Below, in pieces: positions 6,555 through 13,936 of a stretch of 19,739 bases of DNA. Each line of letters opens with the position of its first letter. Position 1 is the stretch's first letter. The stretch comes from CAZMOK01 sp964567785 (GTDB lineage: Bacteria > Bacteroidota > Bacteroidia > Bacteroidales > JAGOPY01): assembly GCA_964567785.1 (NCBI GenBank), contig CAZMOK010000050.1:1-19739 (forward strand), given 5' to 3'. Under the pieces are notes generated by a model. The model saw only the letters and a program-made list of their open reading frames with translations. It was not told the DNA's origin and searched no databases. The position numbers and the translations under genes are program-made.

Positions 6555-7511
6555 TCAATCAACAAAGTCATGTTCGGCCTTGTTCAAAAAGCGGATGTTC
6601 CTTTTCAGTCCTTCGTATCCTGTCCTTTTTACGGGCGAATTCGGGAACAGCTCTTTAAACTCCTCTTCCGTGAGGTGTTCCCATCTTTCCCTGTTCATCG
6701 AAAGCAGCAGGGAAGAAGGTTTGAACTCATCGATCTGATGTGGTTTCGCAATCCTGTTCCAGGGGCAGACATCCTGGCAAATGTCGCAGCCAAAGATCCA
6801 ATCGTCAAATTTATCTTTTAACTGTGCAGGCAGGTCTTTTTTATATTCGATGGTAAGATAGGATATGCATATGGTGGAGTCGAGCATGTGCGGCGATATG
6901 ATGGCGCCTGTGGGGCAGGCCTCAAGGCACTTTGTGCATCCTCCGCAGAAGTCCTTCACCCTTGTTTCATCATAAACCAGTTCAGTATCGGTAATAATTT
7001 CTCCTATAAAAATGAAAGAACCGTACTTAGGGCTTATCAGGCAGGTGTTTTTACCTATCCAGCCCAATCCAGCCCTTTCGGCCCATGCCCTGTCGAGCAC
7101 AGGGGCCGAATCGGTGAACCCACGGCTGCCGGAGCTGCCTGCCTTCTCTTTCAGCAATTCAACGATCCGGCTGAGTTTCTTTCTTATCACTTTGTGGTAA
7201 TCCTTACCGTAAGCATACTTCGCGATCTTGTAATTGTTTTCAGTGGATGGCCTTTCTCCGGGGTAATAATTCATGATAACGGATATGACCGAACGGGCGT
7301 TCTCGATAAGCTTCCCGGGATCAACCCGTTTTTCTGTATTCCTGGCCATATATCCCATCTCGCCGTGATTACCTTTTTCAAGCCACTTAGCAAGTCTTTT
7401 ACGGTCTTCTGCCAGTAATTCCGCTTTTGAAATACCGCATTGCAGGAACCCTTCTTCGAGGGCTGCTTCTTTTACTAGTCGTGTAAGCTCGTATTTATCG
7501 GGATTGTTCAT
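6555..7511 (-). CDS. queG: Epoxyqueuosine reductase
   Basis: QueG performs the last step of queuosine tRNA modification, reducing epoxyqueuosine to queuosine in a cobalamin-dependent reaction fed by two [4Fe-4S] clusters. The ferredoxin motifs are C-G-G-C-T-K-C-L-E-A-C-P (Cys189, 192, 195, 199) and C-D-I-C-Q-D-V-C-P (Cys242, 245, 249), plus Cys215. The active-site Asp lies in TDSAPVLDR at residue 134, the position I recall for characterised QueG proteins. That numbering supports the ATG at 7509-7511, which gives 318 residues; an earlier ATG at 7527-7529 overlaps the ruvB stop (TGATG) and would add six residues. A G-rich stretch about 8 bp upstream of 7511 could act as a ribosome binding site. 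It is probably co-transcribed with ruvB. Confidence 0.95.
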   Translation of the reverse strand: MNNPDKYELTRLVKEAALEEGFLQCGISKAELLAEDRKRLAKWLEKGNHGEMGYMARNTEKRVDPGKLIENARSVISVIMNYYPGERPSTENNYKIAKYAYGKDYHKVIRKKLSRIVELLKEKAGSSGSRGFTDSAPVLDRAWAERAGLGWIGKNTCLISPKYGSFIFIGEIITDTELVYDETRVKDFCGGCTKCLEACPTGAIISPHMLDSTICISYLTIEYKKDLPAQLKDKFDDWIFGCDICQDVCPWNRIAKPHQIDEFKPSSLLLSMNRERWEHLTEEEFKELFPNSPVKRTGYEGLKRNIRFLNKAEHDFVD

Positions 7512-7528
7512 CAGAAATGCCCCCGGCA

Positions 7529-8551
7529 TCAAAACAGTTTGTCCTGCCCGCCGAAATTTTCAATACCAAGGTGCCTGTATGCCAGTTCAGTGACCTCCCT
7601 TCCACGGGGGGTCCTCATCAGGTATCCTTCCTGAATAAGGAATGGTTCATAAACCTCCTCTATGGTCCCTGAGTCTTCACTCACTGCTGTGGCAATGGTG
7701 TTAAGCCCTACCGGGCCACCCTTGAATTTTTCAATTATGGTCCGGAGTATCTTGTTGTCCATTTCGTCAAGGCCGTTGATATCGACATTCAGCGCCGTCA
7801 GGCTCGATCTTGTGATATCAAGCTCGATATTCCCGTTTCCTTTGATCTGTGCGAAATCCCTTATCCTCCGCAGCAACAGGTTGGCTATCCTGGGGGTTCC
7901 CCTGCTCCTGCGGGAAATTTCATCTGTAGCCTCAGTGGTAATGGGGACCTTCAGTATGTCGGCCGACCTGACAATTATTTGCCTGAGTGTTTCTGTATCG
8001 TAGTAAGATAAACGGGAGTTAATTCCAAAGCGTGAACGGAGCGGGGCCGTCAATAGCCCCGACCTTGTTGTTGCACCGATGAGAGTGAAGGGGTTTAGTT
8101 TGATCTGCACGCTCCTGGCATTGGGCCCGGTCTCGATCATGATGTCGATCCTGAAATCTTCCATGGCCGAGTAGAGGTATTCTTCTATGACCGGGCTGAG
8201 CCGGTGTATCTCGTCGATAAAGAGCACATCGAACTCATCGAGATTGGTAAGGAGCCCTGCCAGATCGCCGGGCTTGTCCAGCACAGGTCCGGAAGTGACC
8301 CTTATGTTGACCCCAAGTTCATTCGCAATGATGTGGGAGAGGGTGGTTTTGCCAAGGCCGGGAGGGCCGTGCAAAAGAACGTGATCGAGGGCCTCCTCCC
8401 GCAGCTTTGCCGCCTGCACAAATACCTTCAGGTTCTCCTTAACTTTCTGCTGACCTGCGAAATCGCTGAAATCGGCAGGCCTCAGGACCTTCTCAATTTC
8501 TTTCTCAGCCTGTGTCAGATGGCTGCCGGTTGGATCAAGATTTTCGTTCAT
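7529..8551 (-). CDS. ruvB: Holliday junction branch-migration helicase RuvB
   Basis: RuvB is the hexameric AAA+ motor that, with RuvA, drives branch migration of Holliday junctions. Seen here in a 340-residue protein: the N-terminal RPADFSDFAGQ, Walker A GPPGLGKTT (62-70), Walker B FIDEIHRL (Asp113-Glu114), sensor-1 region GATTRSG, the arginine-bearing LRSRFG, and the C-terminal winged-helix part with YLMRTPRGREVT. Length and motifs are complete. I chose the ATG at 8549-8551 (MNENLDPTG) over an in-frame start at 8581, because the extra residues are hydrophobic and unlike RuvB, and because an exact -7 element at 8560-8567 would place transcription start downstream of 8581. It is the first gene of the probable ruvB-queG-redoxin-T9SS cargo operon. 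Confidence 0.97.
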   Translation of the reverse strand: MNENLDPTGSHLTQAEKEIEKVLRPADFSDFAGQQKVKENLKVFVQAAKLREEALDHVLLHGPPGLGKTTLSHIIANELGVNIRVTSGPVLDKPGDLAGLLTNLDEFDVLFIDEIHRLSPVIEEYLYSAMEDFRIDIMIETGPNARSVQIKLNPFTLIGATTRSGLLTAPLRSRFGINSRLSYYDTETLRQIIVRSADILKVPITTEATDEISRRSRGTPRIANLLLRRIRDFAQIKGNGNIELDITRSSLTALNVDINGLDEMDNKILRTIIEKFKGGPVGLNTIATAVSEDSGTIEEVYEPFLIQEGYLMRTPRGREVTELAYRHLGIENFGGQDKLF

Positions 8552-8559
8552 TGCCACTA

Positions 8560-8592
8560 CAAAAATAAGCATTAGAAACAAGTAAAATCCAA
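8560..8592 (-). promoter_or_regulatory. Candidate promoter for the ruvB operon
   Basis: On the minus strand TTG (8592-8590) precedes an exact TATTTTTG (8567-8560) by 22 bp. Transcription would begin close to 8553, so the ruvB message may have almost no leader before the ATG at 8551. Confidence 0.4.
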
Positions 8593-8699
8593 TTACCCGG
8601 TAAATCGTTTGGTAAAGCTTTCATTTTAGCCGGTAGCATAAGTTAATAGGAATTATTACGTTAATAGATAACTCAGAATTCACCAAAAAAGGGTTCTTG

Positions 8700-8731
8700 T
8701 TGCATTGTAAGCCCATTTTTTCTTATTTTTA
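8700..8731 (+). promoter_or_regulatory. Candidate promoter for the usp-SPOR-usp cluster
   Basis: TTG (8700-8702) is followed after 21 bp by TATTTTTA (8724-8731), a 7 of 8 match to TAnnTTTG. The predicted start near 8738 is followed by a purine-rich ribosome binding site, AGGAG at 8744-8748, 11 bp before the ATG at 8760. Confidence 0.4.
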
Positions 8732-8759
8732 CTAATAATTGCCAGGAGAGTCAAAAAAA

Positions 8760-9605
8760 ATGAAAAAGATCATCGTGGCCATAGATTTTTCCAAAACCTC
8801 CCTCAATGCTCTTGAATATGCGTTGATGATTGCAGGTAAAGCCGGAGCGGACGTGCTGATGGCATGGGTCGACAACACTGTTTCGGACGAAAGCATGTAC
8901 GAAGGATCACCTGCTGAGGAAAGAAAGGAAAAGGTGAATCTCTTCAAGGAAATTCAGTCCGAATTCAGGGACAGGCTTCCCAACAATAAAATCGAATACA
9001 AGACCAAGAGAGGAAAGGTATACACAGAAATAGCTAACCTTGCGAAGTCTGTGGATTGTGACCTGGTAATTGCCGGCACCCATGGAGTGTCGGGTTTCGA
9101 AGAATTCTGGATCGGGAGCAATGCCTACAGGATCGTTACGCATACTCCCGTCCCTGTGATAACCCTGAGGCTTGACTTCAAGCCCGGTGAAATTCATCGG
9201 ATCGTACTGCCTATCGACAGTTCACAGGAAACCAGGCAGAAGGTTCCCTTTGCCACACAAATGGCCTTACTCTTCAACTCCGAAATACACATTCTTTCCT
9301 TGTACACCACCAGTTTTAAGAGTGTCAAAAAGCGTGTCGATAATTATGCAGAGCAGGCAGTGAACTTTATCAAGGAAAGAAAGATCAGGTATAAAACAAA
9401 AGCACTCGAATCTGATAACGTTACTAAAACAACCATAGATTACTCTGTTAGTGTAAACGCCGACCTGGTAGCAATAATGACGGAACAGGAAACAACTACA
9501 GCTAATCTGTTCCTCGGGCCTTATGCGCAGCAGATGGTCAATCATTCGCCCATACCAATATTGAGCGTACGGTCAAAGGAGCTGGTGCCAATACCGGTAA
9601 AATGA
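8760..9605 (+). CDS. Universal stress protein, tandem UspA domains (first copy)
   Basis: A 281-residue cytoplasmic protein with two UspA-type domains. Domain 1 (about 1-137) starts KKIIVAIDFSKTS and carries the nucleotide-binding signature G-T-H-G-x-S-G-x(7)-G-S at 106-120. Domain 2 (about 145-281) starts HRIVLPIDSS but has lost the glycine-rich loop; it instead has TEQETTTANLFLGPYAQQM followed by the usual N-H-S-P-I-P-I-L strand. Proteins of this family bind ATP or AMP and respond to stress, but the molecular action is generally unknown. The ATG at 8760 has a strong AGGAG; an in-frame TTG at 8739 was rejected. The SPOR gene starts 10 bp downstream and a paralogue of identical length follows, so the three are probably one operon. 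Confidence 0.9.
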   Translation: MKKIIVAIDFSKTSLNALEYALMIAGKAGADVLMAWVDNTVSDESMYEGSPAEERKEKVNLFKEIQSEFRDRLPNNKIEYKTKRGKVYTEIANLAKSVDCDLVIAGTHGVSGFEEFWIGSNAYRIVTHTPVPVITLRLDFKPGEIHRIVLPIDSSQETRQKVPFATQMALLFNSEIHILSLYTTSFKSVKKRVDNYAEQAVNFIKERKIRYKTKALESDNVTKTTIDYSVSVNADLVAIMTEQETTTANLFLGPYAQQMVNHSPIPILSVRSKELVPIPVK

Positions 9606-9615
9606 TTTTTTTGAA

Positions 9616-10056
9616 ATGAAACTTGTCAGACATACTGTTATTCTAGCTTCCATCCTTTTAATTTCAGGGATCAGCGGGTTTGCGCAGGAAAGTTTTAAGG
9701 GAAAAGTGGTAGTGCACAACGACCCCCTTTTTGATACCTTGCTGTACCAGTTGGATTCTGTTCAGAGAATGAAGGCTGCCAACCCGGATAATATGGGTAT
9801 AGACGGTTTCAGGGTGCAGATATTCTTTGATTCAGGCACGTATTCGGGCGACAGGGCGAATGAAGTGAAAGAGGAATTTGAGGAGAACTACGAAGCGGTA
9901 GGTGCTTATGTTACCTGGAAAGCACCCAACTACAGGGTAAGGGTAGGTGATTTTCGTTCAAGGCTGGAAGCTGAAAAGTTCCTCAGGGATATATCTGAAA
10001 ACTATCCGAATGCATGGGTGATAAAAGATGAAATAAATTTTCCTGATCTAAAATAA
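9616..10056 (+). CDS. Exported SPOR-domain protein
   Basis: This 146-residue protein has a signal peptide (MKLVRH, hydrophobic core, cleavage likely after GFA) and one SPOR-like domain at about 65-140. It has the usual first strand GFRVQIFFDS, an Ala/Glu-rich helix, and the hallmark YRVRVGDFRSRLEAEKFLRDI followed by a final strand AWVIKDEI. SPOR domains bind glycan strands of peptidoglycan stripped of peptide stems and often localise to the division site. The segment between signal peptide and domain (DPLFDTLLYQLDSVQRMKA) is probably helical. There is no lipobox Cys. It sits 10 bp after the first usp gene and 10 bp before the second, so it is almost certainly co-transcribed with both. The start ATG at 9616 has no strong Shine-Dalgarno. 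Confidence 0.85.
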   Translation: MKLVRHTVILASILLISGISGFAQESFKGKVVVHNDPLFDTLLYQLDSVQRMKAANPDNMGIDGFRVQIFFDSGTYSGDRANEVKEEFEENYEAVGAYVTWKAPNYRVRVGDFRSRLEAEKFLRDISENYPNAWVIKDEINFPDLK

Positions 10057-10066
10057 ATATCGTGAT

Positions 10067-10912
10067 ATGAAAAAGGTACTTGTAGCCATCGACTTTTCTG
10101 ATTGTTCCATCAATGCCCTTGAACATGCCATAACCATAGCCAATGCTGCAGATGCACAAATTCTTATGGTATGGGTCAATAAACCCGAAGGCACCAGGGA
10201 TATATTTACTGAAGGCCCGGAAACTTTAACTTCCATGGTAACCGACAGGTTTGAGGAGTTGATAGAAAAGTACCAGGATGAGGCAAAGAACCCGGTGATT
10301 TTCAAGATCAGGGAAGGAAGCATCTATAAAGAAATCGTCAAAGAGTCGGAAGACCCAGACATAGAAATGCTGGTTGCCGGTACCCACGGGGCCTCCGGTT
10401 TTGAAGAGTTCTGGATTGGCAGCAATGCCTACAGGATTGTGAGTTCAGTAGCTAAACCTGTCCTGACGATCAGGGGAGGTGTTGACATTTCCAGGGACCT
10501 TAATAGAATAGTCCTGCCGGTCGACAGCACAATGGAAACAAGGCAGAAAGTTCCTTTCACTGCTTATATTGCCGGACTTTTCAATGCAGAAGTATTCGTA
10601 TTGTCAGTCTACACCACAAAGGTATACGCAATCCAGAGTCGTGTTAACGGGTATGCCGAACAGGTGATAAAGCACCTGGAGGAGGAGAACATCAAGTATC
10701 GGCTTGAGAATATACTTACAGATAACGTTACGACCGGCACTATCGAATTTGCAAAAAGCATCGAAGCCAACATGATTTCGATCATGACCGAACAGGAAAA
10801 GACCACCAAAAACCTGTGGCTCGGACCCTATGCCCAGCAAATGGTGAACCATTCACCTATCCCGGTACTCAGCATACATCCGAAAGAATTCCTGATCTCC
10901 CTGGCTAGATAA
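10067..10912 (+). CDS. Universal stress protein, tandem UspA domains (second copy)
   Basis: A paralogue of the protein at 8760-9605 with the same length (281 residues). Domain 1 begins KKVLVAIDFSDCS and carries G-T-H-G-A-S-G-x(7)-G-S at 105-119. Domain 2 begins NRIVLPVDST and likewise lacks the glycine loop, with TEQEKTTKNLWLGPYAQQM. The shared blocks GFEEFWIGSNAYRIV, ETRQKVPF and GPYAQQMVNHSPIP show a duplication within this lineage, while the central part (about 40-95) has diverged strongly. It is last in the cluster and is followed by a strong hairpin at 10936-10976. Cytoplasmic nucleotide binding is inferred from the first domain; the physiological role is unknown. Confidence 0.9.
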   Translation: MKKVLVAIDFSDCSINALEHAITIANAADAQILMVWVNKPEGTRDIFTEGPETLTSMVTDRFEELIEKYQDEAKNPVIFKIREGSIYKEIVKESEDPDIEMLVAGTHGASGFEEFWIGSNAYRIVSSVAKPVLTIRGGVDISRDLNRIVLPVDSTMETRQKVPFTAYIAGLFNAEVFVLSVYTTKVYAIQSRVNGYAEQVIKHLEEENIKYRLENILTDNVTTGTIEFAKSIEANMISIMTEQEKTTKNLWLGPYAQQMVNHSPIPVLSIHPKEFLISLAR

Positions 10913-10935
10913 TATTTCAGTTCAATATCATAAAA

Positions 10936-10976
10936 AACAAAGGTCACAGAGGTTTTGATACCCTGTGACCTTTGTT
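10936..10976. terminator. Bidirectional intrinsic terminator between usp and fbaA
   Basis: A perfect 14-bp inverted repeat (AACAAAGGTCACAG at 10936-10949 and its complement at 10963-10976) with a 13-nt loop. It lies between two convergent genes. On the minus strand the stem runs into TTTGTTTTTT, a good U-tract, so it serves fbaA best; the plus-strand tail is weaker. Confidence 0.8.
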
Positions 10977-11011
10977 ATAAGATCGTATTCTTTCGTTTTA
11001 TGATGTCGTCG

Positions 11012-12091
11012 CTAACACCTTTCGATGTTGTTAAGGTCGTCAAAGGCAATTTTCAACCTTTCCACCATCGATTTTTCACCTTCCCTGAGCCATTTTCTCG
11101 GGTCGTAATATTTTTTGTTCGGCTTGTCATCACCTTCGGGGTTACCTATCTGTGACTGCAGGTATCCGGAATTATCCTTGTAGAATTTATTAACACCGTC
11201 CCAGAAGGCCCATTGTGTGTCGGTGTCGATATTCATTTTGATGACCCCGTATGAAATGGCCTCCCTTATTTCGGCCTGGCTCGAACCGGAACCGCCATGG
11301 AATACGAAGTTCAAAGGTTTTGGGCCGGTATTGAATTTTTCTATGAGATGTTCCTGGGAATTCTTGAGGATGATTGGTTGCAGCTTTACATTTCCCGGCT
11401 TATAAACACCATGAACGTTGCCAAAGGCGGCAGCGACGGTGAATCTAGGGCTCACCTCCATAAGCTCTTTGTAGGCATAGGCAACATGCTCGGGCTGTGT
11501 ATAAAGCTTTGAACTGTCTATATCGGTATTATCAACGCCGTCTTCCTCGCCACCTGTAACACCGAGCTCAATTTCGAGGGTCATTTCCATTTTCGACATC
11601 CTTTTGAGGTATTCCTTGCATGTTGCTATGTTCTCTTCTATAGGTTCTTCCGACAGGTCGAGCATATGTGAGGAGAACAGGGGCTTACCATATCTTTCGT
11701 AATGCTTTTCACCCTCATCCAGCAGGCCGTCGATCCATGGCAGCAATTTCCTGGCAGCATGGTCGGTATGAAGGATAACTGATACACCGTAGAGCCCGGC
11801 AAGCATATGTATATGCTTTGCACCTGAAACGGCGCCCATAACACCTGCCTCGGGCCCTTCTGTCTTGAGTCCTTTCCCGGCGTGGAAGGTTGCACCCCCG
11901 TTTGAAAACTGGATAATTACAGGTGAATTGACTGCTTTTGCGGCTTCCATGGTTGCATTGATGGAGTTGGTACCCACTACGTTAACGGCCGGGAGGGCAA
12001 ACTCATTTCTCTTTGCTATTTCGAATATTTTCTGAACGTCGTCGCCGGTTGCAACTCCCGGTTTAATGTGGTCGAAGATTTTTTCTGACAT
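11012..12091 (-). CDS. fbaA: Class II fructose-1,6-bisphosphate aldolase
   Basis: It cleaves fructose-1,6-bisphosphate to dihydroxyacetone phosphate and glyceraldehyde-3-phosphate (and the reverse) in cytoplasmic glycolysis/gluconeogenesis, using Zn2+. From the ATG at 12089-12091 the protein has 359 residues, the same length as the E. coli enzyme. The metal ligands fall at equivalent positions: Asp110 and His111 in LHTDHAA, His227 in FGNVHGVYKPGNV, and His265 in VFHGGSGSS. The opening MSEKIFDHIKPGVATGDDVQ is the class IIA start. An in-frame ATG at 12133 was rejected because it overlaps the -7 element at 12131-12138 and adds 14 unrelated residues. A strong terminator follows. Confidence 0.97.
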   Translation of the reverse strand: MSEKIFDHIKPGVATGDDVQKIFEIAKRNEFALPAVNVVGTNSINATMEAAKAVNSPVIIQFSNGGATFHAGKGLKTEGPEAGVMGAVSGAKHIHMLAGLYGVSVILHTDHAARKLLPWIDGLLDEGEKHYERYGKPLFSSHMLDLSEEPIEENIATCKEYLKRMSKMEMTLEIELGVTGGEEDGVDNTDIDSSKLYTQPEHVAYAYKELMEVSPRFTVAAAFGNVHGVYKPGNVKLQPIILKNSQEHLIEKFNTGPKPLNFVFHGGSGSSQAEIREAISYGVIKMNIDTDTQWAFWDGVNKFYKDNSGYLQSQIGNPEGDDKPNKKYYDPRKWLREGEKSMVERLKIAFDDLNNIERC

Positions 12092-12130
12092 ATCATGTAA
12101 TTTTTTGATGATGAACGTATTTACGGGGTG

Positions 12131-12138
12131 CAAAATTA
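12131..12138 (-). promoter_or_regulatory. Candidate -7 element for fbaA
   Basis: The minus strand reads TAATTTTG, an exact TAnnTTTG match, 40 bp upstream of the chosen fbaA ATG. No well-placed TTG was found at -33. Confidence 0.45.
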
Positions 12139-12208
12139 GGAATTTTAAGTTTGGCAGTTGCGTGATGGTGTTTAAAAATTGTTAAATGGTTGTTGGCTGA
12201 TTATATCG

Positions 12209-12216
12209 TATCTTTG
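12209..12216 (+). promoter_or_regulatory. Candidate -7 element for tRNA-Arg
   Basis: TATCTTTG is an exact TAnnTTTG match 33 bp before the mature tRNA 5' end. The nearest TTG (12190-12192) is 16 bp upstream, shorter than usual. A short 7-bp tandem repeat (AATCGAC twice, 12226-12239) lies in the predicted 5' leader. Confidence 0.5.
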
Positions 12217-12248
12217 CAGACCGTAAATCGACAATCGACAATTTTTCT

Positions 12249-12322
12249 GGCCCCGTAGTTCAACTGGATAGAATGTCAGATTCCGGTTCTGAAGGTTGTG
12301 GGTTCGAATCCCGCCGGGGTCA
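12249..12322 (+). tRNA. tRNA-Arg, anticodon CCG
   Basis: A 74-nt cloverleaf. The 7-bp acceptor stem is GGCCCCG (12249-12255) with CGGGGTC (12315-12321), containing one G-T pair. The D stem is GTTC/GAAT with loop AACTGGATA. The anticodon stem is TCAGA/TCTGA with 7-nt loop TTCCGGT, so the anticodon is CCG and reads the Arg codon CGG. The T arm is GTGGG-TTCGAAT-CCCGC. The discriminator base is A and no CCA is encoded. It has its own promoter candidate and terminator, so it is probably a single-gene unit. Confidence 0.95.
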
Positions 12323-12326
12323 CGTT

Positions 12327-12356
12327 AAAGCCTGAAGATTATTTTTCAGGCTTTTT
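12327..12356 (+). terminator. Intrinsic terminator of tRNA-Arg
   Basis: AAAGCCTGAA (12327-12336) pairs with TTCAGGCTTT (12345-12354) around an 8-nt loop and continues into a T-rich tail. It starts 4 bases after the tRNA. Confidence 0.85.
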
Positions 12357-12409
12357 ATTTTACAGGTATTTACATGCCTGATCTTTTAATTAAATTGAAA
12401 GGAGAAAAA

Positions 12410-12445
12410 CCAGAACTGATATTTTATTGTAAATTGGTTTTCTGG
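12410..12445 (-). terminator. Possible terminator of the small lipoprotein gene
   Basis: A 6-bp stem (CCAGAA/TTCTGG) with a long 24-nt loop is followed on the minus strand by TTTTT. It lies just past the stop of the lipoprotein gene. The stem is short and AT-rich, so support is modest. Confidence 0.3.
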
Positions 12446-12447
12446 AT

Positions 12448-12927
12448 TTATTGCCTTGGAGCAGAGTAAACAGTAATCAGATGAATAACATCTTCTATGG
12501 TGTCATTCATGGAAACGACAAATTCATCATCATCCAGTTTTTCTATCTTTCTATACTCTAAGTTATTCCAGGGTGAAATATAGATTATTACAGTTTTATC
12601 CTCGTTGAACGACCAATTCCCCTGAACTTGCTGAGGATCAGATTCCTCACACTTAGTAGGGCCTTCAGATGAAATAACTGTCCCATCGGTTTTGAAATCA
12701 TAGTAATTGTCCTTAATGCATTCAGGAGTGTCTTTCCACAGATCGGTCTGGTACCCAACTATAGAATCCTGCTCATAGATAGGAAACCCCGGATCGACAG
12801 TCATTCCCACTACTTTCCATTGATTCTGGGTCAAAAACTCCTCCCTTGACAGATCTTTATCCTTATTACATGAACTCAAAATCGTTGCCATCAAGAAAAC
12901 CTGGATTAAAATAAGTTTCTTTTTCAT
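12448..12927 (-). CDS. Small lipoprotein, lipocalin-like, function unknown
   Basis: A 159-residue protein with a lipoprotein signal peptide: MKKKLILIQVFLMATILSSC, lipobox L-S-S-C with Cys20. The mature part has the layout common to small lipocalin-like Bacteroidota lipoproteins: an early x-x-W-K-V-V-G strand, a YYDFKTDGTVI hairpin, a Q-G-N-W-S-F-N-E-D-K-T strand pair and a closing Asp-rich segment. The family assignment rests on this pattern only and no binding pocket can be identified. The ATG at 12925-12927 places the signal peptide at the N terminus; the frame extends to a TTG at 12945 that was not preferred. It stands alone, and I found no clear promoter match upstream. Confidence 0.75.
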   Translation of the reverse strand: MKKKLILIQVFLMATILSSCNKDKDLSREEFLTQNQWKVVGMTVDPGFPIYEQDSIVGYQTDLWKDTPECIKDNYYDFKTDGTVISSEGPTKCEESDPQQVQGNWSFNEDKTVIIYISPWNNLEYRKIEKLDDDEFVVSMNDTIEDVIHLITVYSAPRQ

Positions 12928-13070
12928 GACTGATGATTTGCTCAATTTGCTAAGGTATAAATATTTAAATGAATGAAATATGAAGTAGATTATAATATGT
13001 GCTTTAGAAGTATATTTAATAAATTTTTTCTCGATATATAATTACACCGGTTCTTAACTTCATAAAATAA

Positions 13071-13097
13071 AAAAAGCTGCCGTTGAAGCAGCTTTTT
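13071..13097 (-). terminator. Intrinsic terminator of the carbonic anhydrase transcript
   Basis: A perfect 10-bp stem AAAAAGCTGC/GCAGCTTTTT with a 7-nt loop. On the minus strand it continues as TTTTTTTATTTT. It lies 27 bp beyond the carbonic anhydrase stop. Confidence 0.85.
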
Positions 13098-13124
13098 CTA
13101 ATAGATGTATAAAGAAAAACAAAA

Positions 13125-13904
13125 TTATTTCATGAAGGTCACTTCGCCCGAATGCACATCATACATGGCACCGACAATGCTTATCTCTCCATTGTCATAC
13201 ATTTCTTTGAGTACAGGGCTGTCAGTCTTGATTTTTTCCATGGTGAGCTCTACGTTCATATCGGCAACTTTCTGAACAAACTCCTTGTTGCCTGAATTGC
13301 GGTTTTCTTTAATATCTGTTACCGCATCAATTGCCGGCTGAATATGTTCCAGCATACCTGTGAGGTTCCCAAGCTTTACATTATCACAGGCACCTTTCAC
13401 GGCACCGCACTCTGTATGGCCCATTACCACAATGGTTTTTGAACCTGCTACTTTACAGGCAAATTCGAGGCTTCCAAGAATGTCGTCATTTACGAAATTA
13501 CCTGCTATCCTGGCATTGAAAATGTCACCCACACCCTGGTCAAAAACTATTTCTGTGGGAATGCGCGAATCAATGCAACTTACTACAGCAGCAAAAGGGT
13601 ACTGTCCGGTTGCAGTCTGATCTACCTGGGCCAGAAGGTCCCTGTTGAGCATATCCTCCTTCACAAACCTCTTATTGCCTTCTTTCAGCATCTTAACAGC
13701 CTTTTCAGGGGTTATTTCAGCCTGGGAAGCAGCGGTTTGCGTTATGTATTCATCCGGGCTTGCTGCCGGTGCTGACGCATCTTTTCCTGTTTTGCCTTTG
13801 CTATTCATGTCACTTGCAATTAAGAATGTGGAAAATGAAAATGCAGCGGCCAGTATGATCACAAGGCCGACCCTTTTTTTGATTGTGTTGATAGTTGTTT
13901 TCAT
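13125..13904 (-). CDS. Exported beta-class carbonic anhydrase
   Basis: It interconverts CO2 and bicarbonate with a Zn2+ site. The catalytic signatures are complete: C-x-D-x-R (Cys110, Asp112, Arg114 in VVSCIDSRIP) and H-x-x-C (His163, Cys166 in MGHTECGAVKG). A signal peptide precedes the domain (IKKRVG, then a hydrophobic core to about residue 30), followed by a Ser/Ala/Lys-rich linker of about 35 residues, so the enzyme is probably periplasmic. This differs from the usual cytoplasmic beta enzyme. At 259 residues the extra length is the signal and linker. The gene starts 32 bp after the stop of the tetR gene on the same strand, suggesting one transcript, and ends at a strong terminator. Its proximity to the divergent carboxylase operon hints at a bicarbonate link, although an exported enzyme would act on the other side of the membrane. 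Confidence 0.93.
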   Translation of the reverse strand: MKTTINTIKKRVGLVIILAAAFSFSTFLIASDMNSKGKTGKDASAPAASPDEYITQTAASQAEITPEKAVKMLKEGNKRFVKEDMLNRDLLAQVDQTATGQYPFAAVVSCIDSRIPTEIVFDQGVGDIFNARIAGNFVNDDILGSLEFACKVAGSKTIVVMGHTECGAVKGACDNVKLGNLTGMLEHIQPAIDAVTDIKENRNSGNKEFVQKVADMNVELTMEKIKTDSPVLKEMYDNGEISIVGAMYDVHSGEVTFMK

Positions 13905-13936
13905 AGCTATCCGTTTTAAAATTTAATTATTGATTT

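Noticed and set aside
8739..8759. Earlier TTG start for the first universal stress protein
   Set aside because: It would add seven residues and hide the AGGAG ribosome binding site that sits well before the ATG at 8760. The paralogue also starts at the equivalent MKK.
12226..12242. AATCGAC tandem repeat as a CRISPR or regulatory array
   Set aside because: Only two 7-bp units are present, with no spacers. It is too short to be more than a chance simple repeat in the tRNA leader.
12249..12322. tRNA-Arg as an integration site for a genomic island
   Set aside because: No integrase gene or duplicated tRNA 3' end is seen on either side, and the flanking genes look like ordinary chromosome.
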